A stretch of DNA of 64,000 bases from Atherix ibis (lineage: Eukaryota; Arthropoda; Insecta; Diptera; Athericidae): the NCBI GenBank assembly GCA_958298945.1, contig OY282608.1:13989933-14053932 (forward strand). The letters are read 5' to 3'. Positions 35,091 through 47,158 of the stretch are shown here, in pieces. Each line of letters begins with the position of its first letter. Within the stretch, counting starts at the first letter, position 1. Under the pieces are notes generated by a model. The model was given only the letters and a program-made list of their open reading frames with translations, had not been told where the DNA came from and made no database searches. A program made the translations under genes and the position numbers.

Positions 35091-35963
35091 TGTTGATGTG
35101 TTGGTTTGTTGGCTGGTTGGCTTGTTGGTTTGTTGGTTTGTTTGTTTGTTCGTTTGTTGGTTTGTTGGTTTGTTGGCTTGTTGGTTTGTTGGTTTCTTGG
35201 TTTGTTGGTGTGTTGGTTTGTTGGTTTGTAGGTTTGTTGGTTTATTGGTTTGTTGGTTTGTTGGTTTGTTGGTTTGTTGGTTTGTTGGTTTGTTGGTTTG
35301 TTGGTTTGTTGGTTTGTTGGTTTGTTGGTTTGTTGGTTTGTTGGTTTGTTGGTTTGTTGGTATGTTGGTTTGTTGGCTTTTTGGTTTGTTGGTTTGTTGG
35401 TTTGTTGGTTTGTTGGTTTGTTGGTTTGTTGGTTTGTTGGTTTGTTGGTTTGGTGGTTTGTTGGTTTGTTGGTTTGTTGGTTTGTTGGTTTGTTGGTTTG
35501 TTGGTTTGTTGATGTGTTGATGTGTTGGTTTGTTGGCTGGTTTGCTTGTTGGTTTGTTTGTTTGTTCGTTTGTTAATTTGTTGCTTTGTTGGAATGTTGG
35601 TTTGTTGGTTTGTTGGTTTGTTGGTGTGTTGGTATGTTGGTTTGTAGGTTTGTTGGTTTATTGGCTTGTTGGTTTTTTGGCTTGTGGGTTTGTTGGTTTG
35701 TTGGTTTGTTGGTTTGTTGGTTTGTTGGTTTGTTGGTTTGTTATTTTGTTGGTTTGTTGGTTTGTTGGCCTGTTGGTTTGTTGGTTTGTTGGTTTGTTGA
35801 TGTGTTGGTTTGTTGGCTGGTTGGCTTGTTGGTTTGTTGGTTTGTTTGTTTGTTCGTTCGTTGGTTTGTTGGTTTGTTGGCTTGTTGGTTTGTTGGTTTC
35901 TTGGTTTGTTGGTGTGTTGGTTTGTTGGTTTGTAGGTTTGTTGGTTTATTGGTTTGTTGGTTT
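35090..35963 (+). repeat. 1239-1240 bp-offset copy of 33850-34480
   Basis: GATGTG, GGCTGGTT, the GTAGG unit, the canonical run with one GGTATGTT, the GGTTTGGTGG step and the GATGTGTTGATGTG doublet repeat the order of 33850-34480. The offset of 1239 is 155 octamers minus 1, matching the one-base deletion at 34276. A second short repeat of the GATGTG stretch follows near 35790. Confidence 0.85.
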
Positions 35964-38026
35964 GTTGGTTTGTTGGTTCGTTGGCTTGTTGGTTTTTTGT
36001 ATTGTTGGCTTGTTGGTTTTTTGGTTTGTTGGCTTGTTGGTTTGTTGGTTTGTTGGTTTGTTGGTTTGTTGGCTTGTTGGTTTGTTGGTTTGTTGGTTTG
36101 TTCGTTTGTTAGCTTGTTGGTTTGTTGGTTTGTTGGTTTGTTGGTTTGTTGGTTTGTTGGTTTGTTGTCTTGTTGGCTTGTTGGTTTGGTGGTTTGATGG
36201 TTTCTTGGTTTGTTTGTTTGTTGGTTTGTTATTTTGTTGGTTTGTTGGTTTGTTTGTTTGTTGGTTTGTTCGTTTGTTGGCTTGTTGGTTTGTTGGCTTA
36301 CTGGTTTGTTGGTTTGTTCGTTTGTTGGTTTGTTGGTTTGTTCGTTTGTTGGCTTGTTGGTTTGTTGGCTTGTTGGCTTGTTGGTTTGTTGGCTTGTTGG
36401 CTTGTTGGTTTGTTGGTTTGTTGGTTTGTTGGTTTGTTGGTTTGTTGGTTTATTGGTTAGTTAGCTTGTTGGTTTTTTGGTTTGTTGGTTTGTTGGCTTG
36501 TTGGTTTGTTGGTTTGTTCGTTTGTTGGGTTGTTGGTTTGTTGGTTTGTTGGTTTGTTGGCTTGTTGGTTTGTTGGTTTGTTGGTTTGTTCGTTTATTGG
36601 CTTGTTGGTTTGTTGGTTTGTTGGTTTGTTGGCTAGTTGGTTTATTAGTTTGTTGGTTTATTGGTTTATTGGTTTGTTGGTTTGTTGGTTTGTTTGTTTG
36701 TTGGTTTGGTGGTTTTTTGGTTTGTTGGTTTGTTGGTTTGTTGGCCTGTTGGTTTGTTGGTTTGTTGGTTTGTTGATGTGTTGGTTTGTTGGCTGGTTGG
36801 CTTGTTGGTTTGTTGGTTTGTTTGTTTGTTCGTTTGTTGGTTTGTTGGTTTGTTGGCTTGTTGGTTTGTTGGTTTCTTGGTTTGTTGGTGTGTTGGTTTG
36901 TTGGTTTGTAGGTTTGTTGGTTTATTGGTTTGTTGGTTTGTTGGTTTGTTGGTTTGTTGGTTTGTTGGTTTGTTGGTTTGTTGGTTTGTTGGTTTGTTGG
37001 TTTGTTGGTTTGTTGGTTTGTTGGTTTGTTGGTTTGTTGGTTTGTTGGTATGTTGGTTTGTTGGCTTTTTGGTTTGTTGGTTTGTTGGTTTGTTGGTTTG
37101 TTGGTTTGTTGGTTTGTTGGTTTGTTGGTTTGTTGGTTTGGTGGTTTGTTGGTTTGTTGGTTTGTTGGTTTGTTGGTTTGTTGGTTTGTTGGTTTGTTGA
37201 TGTGTTGATGTGTTGGTTTGTTGGCTGGTTTGCTTGTTGGTTTGTTTGTTTGTTCGTTTGTTAATTTGTTGCTTTGTTGGAATGTTGGTTTGTTGGTTTG
37301 TTGGTTTGTTGGTGTGTTGGTATGTTGGTTTGTAGGTTTGTTGGTTTATTGGCTTGTTGGTTTTTTGGCTTGTGGGTTTGTTGGTTTGTTGGTTTGTTGG
37401 TTTGTTGGTTTGTTGGTTTGTTAGTTTGTTGGTTTGTTGGTTTGTTGGTTTGTTGGCTTGCTGGTTTGTTGGTTTGTTGGTTTGTTGGCTAGTTGGTTTA
37501 TTAGTTTGTTGGTTTATTGGTTTATGGGTTTGTTGGTTTGTTGGTTAGTTAGCTTGTTGGTTTTTTGGTTTGTTGGTTTGGTGGCTTGTAGGTTTGTTGG
37601 TTTGTTCGTTTGTTGGTTTGTTGGTTTGTTGGTTTGTTGGTTTGTTGGTTTCTTGGTTTGTTGGTTTCTTGGTTTGTTGGTTTGTTGGTTTGTTGGTTTG
37701 TTGGTTTGTTGGTTCGTTGGCTTGTTGGTTTTTTGGCTTGTTGGCTTGTTGGTTTTTTGGTTTGTTGGCTTGTTGGTTTGTTGGTTTGTTGGTTTGTTGG
37801 TTTGTTGGTTTGTTGGCTTGTTGGTTTGTTGGTTTGTTGGTTTGTTCGTTTGTTAGCTTGTTGGTTTGTTGGTTTGTTGGTTTGTTGGTTTGTTGGTTTG
37901 TTGGTTTGTTGGCTTGTTGGCTTGTTGGTTTGGTGGTTTGATGGTTTCTTGGTTTGTTTGTTTGTTGGTTTGTTATTTTGTTGGTTTGTTGGTTTGTTTG
38001 TTTGTTGGTTTGTTTGTTTGTTGGTT
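35964..38026 (+). repeat. Right copy of 2.92 kb-offset duplication
   Basis: Copy of 33045-35090. The A cassette near 36190, the B cassette near 36630 and the GATGTGTTGATGTG doublet at about 37197 are in the same order. Near 37800 this copy has a slightly different spacing, giving offset 2936 at the end. Confidence 0.92.
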
Positions 38027-38839
38027 TGTTCGTTTGTTGGCTTGTTGGTTTGTTGGCTTACTGGTTTGTTGGTTTGTTCGTTTGTTGGTTTGTTGGTTTG
38101 TTCGTTTGTTGGCTTGTTGGTTTGTTGGCTTGTTGGCTTGTTGGTTTGTTGGCTTGTTGGCTTGTTGGTTTGTTGGTTTGTCGGTTTGTTGGTTTGTTGG
38201 TTTGTTGGTTAGTTAGCTTGCTGGTTTTTTGGTTTGTTGGTTTGTTGGCTTGTTGGTTTGTTGGTTTGTTCGTTTGTTGGGTTGTTGGTTTGTTGGTTTG
38301 TTGGTTTGTTGGCTTGTTGGTTTGTTGGTTTGTTGGTTTGTTCGTTTGTTGGCTTGTTGGTTTGTTGGTTTGTTGGTTTGTTGGCTAGTTGGTTTATTAG
38401 TTTGTTGGTTTATTGGTTTATTGGTTTGTTGGTTTGTTGGTTTGTTTGTTTGTTGGTTTGGTGGTTTTTTGGTTTGTTGGTTTGTTGGTTTGTTGGCCTG
38501 TTGGTTTGTTGGTTTGTTGGTTTGTTGATGTGTTGGTTTGTTGGCTGGTTGGCTTGTTGGTTTGTTGGTTTGTTTGTTTGTTCGTTTGTTGGTTTGTTGG
38601 TTTGTTGGCTTGTTGGTTTGTTGGTTTCTTGGTTTGTTGGTGTGTTGGTTTGTTGGTTTGTAGGTTTGTTGGTTTATTGGTTGTTGGTTTTTTAGCTTGT
38701 TGGTTTGTTGGTTTTTTGGTTTGTTGGTTTGTTGGTTTGTTGGCTTGTTGGTTTGTTGGTTTGTTGGTTTGTTGGTTTGTTGGTTTGTTGGTTTGTTGGT
38801 TTGTTGGTTTGTTGGTTTGTTGGTTTGCTGGCTTCTTGG
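38026..38839 (+). repeat. 1752 bp-offset copy of 36440-36930
   Basis: After the A-cassette tail, the order from the GGTTAGTT AGCTTG marker near 38205 through the B cassette to about 38675 repeats 36450-36925 with offset 1752 (219 octamers). It then passes through a heptamer GGTTGTT near 38679 into a canonical stretch and module R. Confidence 0.87.
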
Positions 38840-40650
38840 TTTGTTCGTTTGTTAGTTTGTAGGTTTGTTGGTTTGTTGGCTTGTTGGCTTGTTGGTTTGT
38901 TGGTTTGTTGGTTTGTTGGCTTGTTGGTTTGTTGGTGTTGTTGGTTTGTTGGTTTATTGGTTTGTTGGTTTGTTGGTTTGTTGGTATGTTGGTTTGTTCG
39001 TTTATTGGTTTGATGGTTGTTTGGTTTGTTGGTTTGTTGGTTTGCTGGTTTGTTGGTTTGTTGGTTTGTTGGCTTATTGGCTTGTTGGTTTGTTGGTTTG
39101 TTCGTTTGTTGGTTTGTTGGTTTGTTGTTTTGTTCGATTGTTGGCTTGTTGGTTTGTTGGTTTGTTGGCTTGTTGGTTTGTTGGTTTTTTGGTTTGTTGG
39201 TTAGCTGGTTTGTTGGTTTGTTGGTTTGTTGGTTTGTTGGTTTGTTGGTTTGTTGGTTTGTTGGTTTTTTGGTTTTTTGGTTTGTTGGTTTGTTGGTTTG
39301 TTAGTTTGTTGGTGTGTTTGTTTGTTGGTTTGTTGGCTTTTTGGTTTGTAAGTTTGTTGGTTTGTTGGTTTGTTGCTTTGTTCGTTTTTTGGTTTGTTGG
39401 CTTGTTGGTTTGTTGGTTTGTTGGTTACTTGGTTTGTTGGTTTGTTGGTTTGTTGGTTTGTTGGTTTGTTGGTTTGTTCGTTGGTTAGTTTGTTGGTTTG
39501 TTGGTTTGTTGGTTTGTTGGCTTGTTGGTTTGTTGGCTTGTTGGTTTGTTGGCTTGTTCGTTTGTGCGTTTGTTGGTTTGTTGGTTTGTTCGCTTGTTCG
39601 TTTGTTGGTTTGTTGGTTGGTTGATTTGTTGGTTTTTTGGTTTGTTGCTTTTTTTTTTTGTTGGCTTTTTGGTTTGTTGGTTTGTTGGGTTGTTAGCTTG
39701 TTGGTTTGTTGGTTTGTTGGTTTGTTGGTTTGTTTGTTTGTTGGTTTGTTGGTTTGTTGGTTAGTTGGTTTGTTGGTTTGTTGGTTTGTTGGTTTGTTGG
39801 TTTGTTGGTTTGTTGGTTTGTTGGTTTGTTAGTTTGTTGGTTTGTTGGCTTGTTGGTTTTTTGGTTTGTTGGTTTGTTGGTTTGTTGGTTTGTTGGTTTG
39901 TTGGTTTGTTAGTTTTTTTGTTTGTTGGTTTGTTGGTTTATTGGTTTGTTGGTTTGTTGGTTTGTTGGTTGTTTGGTTTGTTGGTTTGTTGGTTTGTTGG
40001 TTTGTCGGTTTGTTGGTTTGTTGGTTTGTTGGCTTATTGGCTTGTTGGTTTGTTGGTTTGTTCGTTTGTTGTTTTGTTGGTTTGTTGGTTGTTTGGTTTG
40101 TTGGTTTGTTGGTTTATTGGTTTGTTGGTTTGTTGGTTTGTTGACTTATTGGCTTGTTGGTTTGTTGGTTTGTTCGTTTGTTGGTTTTTTGGTTTGTTGT
40201 TTTATTGGATTGTTGGCTTGTTGGTTTATTGGTTTGTTGGCTTCTTGGTTTTTTGGGTTTTTTGGTTTGTTGGTTTTTTTGTTTGTTGGCTTTTTGGTTT
40301 GTTGGTTTGTTGGTTTGTCAGCTTGTTGGTTTGTTGTTTTGTTGGTTTGTTTGTTTGTTGGTTTGTTGGTTTGTTGGTTAGTTGGTTTGTTGGTTTGTTG
40401 GTTTGTTGGTCTGTTGGTTTGTTGGTTTGTTGGTTTGTTGGTTTGTTGGTTTGTTGGTTTGTTGGTTTGCTGGCTTCTTGGTTTGTTCGTTTGTTAGTTT
40501 GTAGGTTTGTTGGTTTGTTGGCTTGTTTTCTTGTTGGTTTGTTGGTTTGTTGGTTTGTTGGCTTGTTGGTTTGTTGGTGTTGTTGGTTTGTTGGTTTATT
40601 GGTTTGTTGGTTTGTTGGCTTGTTGGTTTGTTGGTTTGTTGGTTTGTTGG
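38840..40650 (+). repeat. Module R1
   Basis: Order: GTAGG unit, D cassette (9-mer near 38934), GTTTTGTTCGATTGTT near 39124, F cassette near 39312, an eleven-T E unit (39649-39659), GGTTGTTT units, GTCGG, GACTTATT, GGGTTTTTT near 40255, GTCAGC near 40317, then GGTCTGTT and the GTAGG unit again. It recurs as R2 (48740-51110), with offset 9884 at the D cassette and 9764 in the E part, so R2 has lost about 16 octamers near 49100. Confidence 0.87.
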
Positions 40651-43026
40651 CTTGTTGGTTTGTTGGTTTGTTGGTTTGTTGGTTTGTTGGTTTGTTGGCT
40701 TGTTGGTTTGTTGGTTTGTTGGTTTGTTGGTTTGTTGGTTTGTTGATTTGTTGGTTTGTTGGTTGTTGGTTTGTTGGTTTGCTGGCTTCTTGGTTTGTTC
40801 GTTTGTTAGTTTGTAGGTTTGTTGGTTTGTTGGCTTGTTGGCTTGTTGGTTTATTGGTTTGTTGGTTTGTTGGCTTGTTGGTTTGTTGGTGTTGTTGGTT
40901 TGTTGGTTTATTGGTTTGTTGGTTTGTTGGTTTGTTGGTTTGTTGGTATGTTGGTTTGTTCGTTTATTGGTTTGTTGGTTGTTTGGTTTGTTGGTTTGTT
41001 GGTTTGCTGGTTTGTTGGTTTGTTGGTTTGTTGGCTTATTGGCTTGTTGGTTTGTTGGTTTGTTCGTTTGTTGGTTTGTTGGTTTGTTGTTTTGTTCGAT
41101 TGTTGGCTTGTTGGTTTGTTGGTTTGTTGGCTTGTTGGTTTGTTGGTTTTTTGGTTTGTTGGTTAGCTGGTTTGTTGGTTTGTTGGTTTGTTGGTTTGTT
41201 GGTTTGTTGGTTTGTTGGTTTTTTGGTTTGTTGGTTTGTTGGTTTGTTGGTTTGTTAGTTTGTTGGTGTGTTTGTTTGTTGGTTTGTTGGCTTTTTGGTT
41301 TGTTGGTTTGTTGGTTTGTTGGTTTGTTGCTTTGTTCGTTTTTTGGTTTGTTGGCTTGTTGGTTTGTTGGTTTGTTGGTTTGTTGGTTACTTGGTTTGTT
41401 GGTTTGTTGGTTTGTTGGTTTGTTGGTTTATTCGTTTGTTAGTTTGTTGGTTTGTTGGTTTGTTGGTTTGTTGGCTTGTTGGTTTGTTGGCTTGTTGGTT
41501 TGTTGGCTTGTTCGTTTGTTCGTTTGTTGGTTTGTTGGTTTGTTCGTTTGTTCGTTTGTTGGTTTGTTGGTTGGTTGGTTTGTTGGTTTTTTGGTTTGTT
41601 GCTTTTTTTTTTTGTTGGCTTTTTGGTTTGTTGGTTTGTTGGGTAGTTCGCTTGTTGGTTTGTTGGTTTGTTGGTTTGTTGGTTTGTTGGTTTGTTTGTT
41701 TGTTGTTTTGTTGTTTTGTTGGTTTGTTGGTTAGTTGGTTTGTTGGTTTGTTGGTTTGTTGGTTTGTTGGTTTGTTGGTTTGTTGGTTTGTTGGTTTGTT
41801 GGTTTGTTGGTTTGTTCGTTTTTTTGTTTGTTGGTATGTTGGTTTATTGGCTTGTTGGTTTGTTGGTTTGTTGGTTGTTTGGTTTGTTGGTTTGTTGGTT
41901 TGTTGGTTTGTCGGTTTGTTGGTTTGTTGGTTTGTTGGCTTATTGGCATGTTGGTTTGTTGGTTTGTTCGTTTGTTGGTTTGTTGGTTTGTTGGTTGTTT
42001 GGTTTGTTGGTTTGTTGGTTTATTGGTTTGTTGGTTTGTTGGTTTGTTGACTTATTGGCTTGTTGGTTTGTTGGTTTGTTCGTTTGTTGGTTTGTTGGTT
42101 TGTTGTTTTATTGGATTGTTGGTTTTTTGGTTTCTTGGTTTGTTAGTTTGTTGGTTTGTTGGTTTGTTGGTTTGGTGGTTTTTTAGTTTGTTGGTTTGTT
42201 GGTTTGTTGGTTTGTTGGTCTGTTGGTTTGTTGGTTTATTGGTTTGTTGGTGTGTTGGTTTGCTGGCTGGTTGGCTTGTTGGTTTGTTGGTTTGTTTGTT
42301 TGTTCGTTTGTTAATTTGTTGGTTTGTTGGATTGTTGGTTTGTTGGTTTGTTGGTGTGTTGGTATGTTGGTTTGTAGGTTTATTGGTTTATTGGCTTGTT
42401 CGTTTTTTGGCTTGTTGGTTTGTTGGTTTGTTGGTTTGTTGGTTTGTTGGTTTGTTGGTTTGTTGGTTTGTTGGTTTGTTGGTTTGTTGGTTTGTTGGTT
42501 TGTTGGTTTGTTGGTTTGTTGGTTTGTTGGTTTGTTGGTTTGTTGGTTTGTTGGTTTGTTCGTTTGTTGGTTTGTTGGTTTGTTGGCTTGTTGGTTTTTT
42601 GGTTTGTTGGTTTGTTGGTTTGTTGGCTTGTTGGCTTGTTGGTTTGTTGGTTTGTTGGTTTGTTGGTTTATTGGTTTGTTGGTTCGTTGGTTTGTTGGTT
42701 TGTTGGTTTGTTGGTTTGTTGGTTTGTTGGCTTTTTGGTTTGTTGGTTAGCTGGTTTGTTGGTTTGTTGGTTTGTTGGTTTGTTGGTTTGTTGGTTTTTT
42801 GGTTTGTTGGTTTGTTGGTTTGTTGGTTTGTTGGCTTTTTGGTTTGTTGGTTTGTTGGTTTGTTGGTTTGTTGCTTTGTTCGTTTTTTGGTTTGTTGGCT
42901 TGTTGGTTTGTTGGTTTGTTGGTTTATTGGTTTGTTGGTTCGTTGGTTTGTTGGTTTGTTGGTTTGTTGGTTTATTGGTTTGTTGGTTTGTTGGCTTGTT
43001 GGTTTGTTGGTTTGTTGGTTTGTTGG
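40651..43026 (+). repeat. Module P1
   Basis: First of three copies of a module of about 2376 bp (297 octamers). Markers in order: heptamer GGTTGTT near 40763, CTGGCTTCTTGG near 40789, D cassette near 40886, F cassette near 41266, eleven-T E unit (41603-41613), GGTATGTT near 41831, paired GGTTGTTT units, GACTTATT near 42049, B-like core near 42172, CGTTTGTTAATTTG near 42304, then a long canonical run (42412-42560). It is collinear with P2 to about 42915. Confidence 0.92.
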
Positions 43027-45540
43027 CTTGTTGGTTTGTTGGTTTGTTGGTTTGTTGGTTTGTTGGTTTGTTGGCTTGTTGGTTTGTTGGTTTGTTGGTT
43101 TGTTGGTTTGTTGGTTTGTTGATTTGTTGGTTTGTTGGTTGTTGGTTTGTTGGTTTGCTGGCTTCTTGGTTTGTTCGTTTGTTAGTTTGTAGGTTTGTTG
43201 GTTTGTTGGCTTGTTGGCTTGTTGGTTTATTGGTTTGTTGGTTTGTTGGCTTGTTGGTTTGTTGGTGTTGTTGGTTTGTTGGTTTATTGGTTTGTTGGTT
43301 TGTTGGTTTGTTGGTTTGTTGGTATGTTGGTTTGTTCGTTTATTGGTTTGTTGGTTGTTTGGTTTGTTGGTTTGTTGGTTTGCTGGTTTGTTGGTTTGTT
43401 GGTTTGTTGGCTTATTGGCTTGTTGGTTTGTTGGTTTGTTCGTTTGTTGGTTTGTTGGTTTGTTGTTTTGTTCGATTGTTGGCTTGTTGGTTTGTTGGTT
43501 TGTTGGCTTGTTGGTTTGTTGGTTTTTTGGTTTGTTGGTTAGCTGGTTTGTTGGTTTGTTGGTTTGTTGGTTTGTTGGTTTGTTGGTTTGTTGGTTTTTT
43601 GGTTTGTTGGTTTGTTGGTTTGTTGGTTTGTTAGTTTGTTGGTGTGTTTGTTTGTTGGTTTGTTGGCTTTTTGGTTTGTTGGTTTGTTGGTTTGTTGGTT
43701 TGTTGCTTTGTTCGTTTTTTGGTTTGTTGGCTTGTTGGTTTGTTGGTTTGTTGGTTTGTTGGTTACTTGGTTTGTTGGTTTGTTGGTTTGTTGGTTTGTT
43801 GGTTTATTCGTTTGTTAGTTTGTTGGTTTGTTGGTTTGTTGGTTTGTTGGCTTGTTGGTTTGTTGGCTTGTTGGTTTGTTGGCTTGTTCGTTTGTTCGTT
43901 TGTTGGTTTGTTGGTTTGTTCGTTTGTTCGTTTGTTGGTTTGTTGGTTGGTTGGTTTGTTGGTTTTTTGGTTTGTTGCTTTTTTTTTTGTTGGCTTTTTG
44001 GTTTGTTGGTTTGTTGGGTAGTTCGCTTGTTGGTTTGTTGGTTTGTTGGTTTGTTGGTTTGTTGGTTTGTTTGTTTGTTGTTTTGTTGTTTTGTTGGTTT
44101 GTTGGTTAGTTGGTTTGTTGGTTTGTTGGTTTGTTGGTTTGTTGGTTTGTTGGTTTGTTGGTTTGTTGGTTTGTTGGTTTGTTGGTTTGTTCGTTTTTTT
44201 GTTTGTTGGTATGTTGGTTTATTGGCTTGTTGGTTTGTTGGTTTGTTGGTTGTTTGGTTTGTTGGTTTGTTGGTTTGTTGGTTTGTCGGTTTGTTGGTTT
44301 GTTGGTTTGTTGGCTTATTGGCATGTTGGTTTGTTGGTTTGTTCGTTTGTTGGTTTGTTGGTTTGTTGGTTGTTTGGTTTGTTGGTTTGTTGGTTTATTG
44401 GTTTGTTGGTTTGTTGGTTTGTTGACTTATTGGCTTGTTGGTTTGTTGGTTTGTTCGTTTGTTGGTTTGTTGGTTTGTTGTTTTATTGGATTGTTGGTTT
44501 TTTGGTTTCTTGGTTTGTTAGTTTGTTGGTTTGTTGGTTTGTTGGTTTGGTGGTTTTTTAGTTTGTTGGTTTGTTGGTTTGTTGGTTTGTTGGTCTGTTG
44601 GTTTGTTGGTTTATTGGTTTGTTGGTGTGTTGGTTTGCTGGCTGGTTGGCTTGTTGGTTTGTTGGTTTGTTTGTTTGTTCGTTTGTTAATTTGTTGGTTT
44701 GTTGGATTGTTGGTTTGTTGGTTTGTTGGTGTGTTGGTATGTTGGTTTGTAGGTTTATTGGTTTATTGGCTTGTTCGTTTTTTGGCTTGTTGGTTTGTTG
44801 GTTTGTTGGTTTGTTGGTTTGTTGGTTTGTTGGTTTGTTGGTTTGTTGGTTTGTTGGTTTGTTGGTTTGTTGGTTTGTTGGTTTGTTGGTTTGTCGGTTT
44901 GTTGGTTTGTTGGTTTGTTGGTTTGTTGGTTTGTTCGTTTGTTGGTTTGTTGGTTTGTTGGCTTGTTGGTTTTTTGGTTTGTTGGTTTGTTGGTTTGTTG
45001 GCTTGTTGGCTTGTTGGTTTGTTGGTTTGTTGGTTTGTTGGTTTATTGGTTTGTTGGTTCGTTGGTTTGTTGGTTTGTTGGTTTGTTGGTTTGTTGGTTT
45101 GTTGGCTTTTTGGTTTGTTGGTTAGCTGGTTTGTTGGTTTGTTGGTTTGTTGGTTTGTTGGTTTGTTGGTTTTTTGGTTTGTTGGTTTGTTGGTTTGTTG
45201 GTTTGTTGGCTTTTTGGTTTGTTGGTTTGTTGGTTTGTTGGTTTGTTGCTTTGTTCGTTTTTTGGTTTGTTGGCTTGTTGGTTTGTTGGTTTGTTGGTTA
45301 CTTGATTTGTTGGTTTGTTGGTTTGTTGGTTTGTTGGTTTGTTCGTTTGTTAGTTTGTTGGTTTGTTGGTTTGTTGGTTTGTTGGCTTGTTGGTTTGTTG
45401 GTTTGTTGGCTTGTTGGTTTGTTGGCTTGTTCGTTTGTTCGTTTGTTGGTTTGTTGGTTTGTTCGTTTGTTCGTTTGTTGGTTTGTTGGTTGGTTGGTTT
45501 GTTGGTTTTTTGGTTTGTTGCTTTTTTTTTTGTTGGCTTT
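43027..45540 (+). repeat. Module P2
   Basis: Tandem copy of P1, offset 2376 before the E unit and 2375 after it because the T run here is ten rather than eleven (43979-43988). One clear substitution is GTCGG at 44893, where P1 is canonical. It extends further than P1 at its right end with a second F part (GGTTACTT GATTTG near 45296) and a second E unit (45522-45531). Confidence 0.92.
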
Positions 45541-47158
45541 TTGGTTTGTTGGTTTGTTGGGTTGTTAGCTTGTTGGTTTGTTGGTTTGTTGGTTTGTTTG
45601 TTTGTTGGTTTGTTGGCTTGTTGGTTAGTTGGTTTGCTGGTTTGTTGGTTTGTTGGTTAGTTAGCTTGTTAGTTTTTTGGTTTGTTGGTTTGTTGGCTTG
45701 TTGGTTTGTTGGTTTGTTCGTTTGTTGGTTTGTTGGTTTGTTGGTTTGTTGGTTTGTTGATTTGTTGGTTCGTTGGTTTGTTGGTTTGTTGGTTTGTTGG
45801 TTTGTTGGTTTGTTGGTTCGTTGGCTTGTTGGTTTTTTGGCTTGTTGGCTTGTTGGTTTTTTGGTTTGTTGGCTTGTTGGTTTGTTGGTTTGTTGGTTCG
45901 TTGGCTTGTTGGTTTGTTGGTTTGTTGGTTTGTTCGTTTGTTGGCTTGTTGGTTTGTTGGTTTGTTGGTTTGTTGGTTTGTTGGTTTGTTGGTTTGTTGG
46001 CTTGTTGGTTTGGTGGTTTGTTGGTTTCTTGGTTTGTTTGTTTGTTGGTTTGTTATTTTTTTGGTTTGTTGGTTTGTTGGTTTGTTTGTTTGTTGGTTTT
46101 TTCGTTTGTTGGCTTGTTGGTTTGTTGGCTTACTGGTTTGTTGGTTTGTTCGTTTGTTGGTTTGTTGGGTTGTTGGTTTGTTGGCTTGTTGGTTTGTTGG
46201 TTTGTTGGTTTGTTGGTTTGTTCGTTTGTTGGCTTATTGGTTTGTTGGCTTGTTGGCTTGTTGGTTTGTTGGCTTGTTGGCTTGTTGGCTTGTTGGTTTG
46301 TTGGTTTGTTGGTTTGTTGGTTTGTTGGTTTGTTGGTTTGTTGGTTAGTTAGCTTGTTGGTTTTTTGGTTTGTTGGTTTGTTGGCTTGTTGGTTTGTTCG
46401 TTTGTTGGCTTGTTGGTTTGTTGGTTTGTTGGTTTGTTGGTTTGTTGGTTTGTTGGTTTGTTGGTTTGTTGGTTTGTTGGTTTGTTGGTTTGTTGGTTTG
46501 TTGGTTTGTTGGTTTGTTGGTTTGTTGGTTTGTTGGTTCGTTGGCTTGTTGGTTTTTTGGCTTGTTGGCTTGTTGGTTTTTTGGTTTGTTGGCTTGTTGG
46601 TTTGTTGGTTTGTTGGTTTGTTGGTTTGTTGGCTTGTTGGTTTGTTGGTTTGTTCGTTTGTTGGCTTGTTGGTTTGTTGGTTTGTTGGTTTGTTGGCTAG
46701 TTGGTTTATTAGGTTGTTAGTTTATTGGTTTATTGGTTTGTTGGTTTGTTGGTTTGTTAGTTTGTTGGTTTGGTGGTTTTTTGGTTTGTTGGTTTGTTGG
46801 TTTGTTGGTTTGTTGGTCTGTTGGTTTGTTGGTTTGTTGGTTTGTTGGTGTGTTGGTTTGTTGGCTGGTTGGCTTGTTGGTTTGTGGGTTTGTTTCTTTG
46901 TTCGTTTGTTAGTTTGTTGGTTTGTTGGCTTGTTGGTTTGTTGGTTTTTTTTGGTTTGTTGGTGTGTTGGTTTGTTGGTTTGTAGGTTTGTTGGTTTATT
47001 GGTTGTTGGTTTTTTTAGCTTGTTGGTTTGTTGGTTTTTTGGTTTGTTGGTTTGTTGGCTTGTTGGTTTGTTGGTTTGTTGGTTTGTTGGTTTGTTGGTT
47101 TGTTGGTTTGTTGGTTTGTAGGTTTGTTGGTTTGTTGGCTTGTTGGCTTGTTGGTTTG
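45541..47158 (+). repeat. Module Q1
   Basis: Order: GGGTTGTT AGCTTGTT, GGTTAGTT AGCTTGTT AGTTTTTT near 45656, GATTTGTT GGTTCGTT, an A cassette near 46010, a B cassette with an AGGTTG unit near 46710, an eight-T unit (GGTTTTTTTTGG near 46944), heptamer GGTTGTT and AGCTTG near 47018. It recurs as Q2 (offset 1618 to 1626) and Q3 (offset 8180 to 8172). Confidence 0.9.
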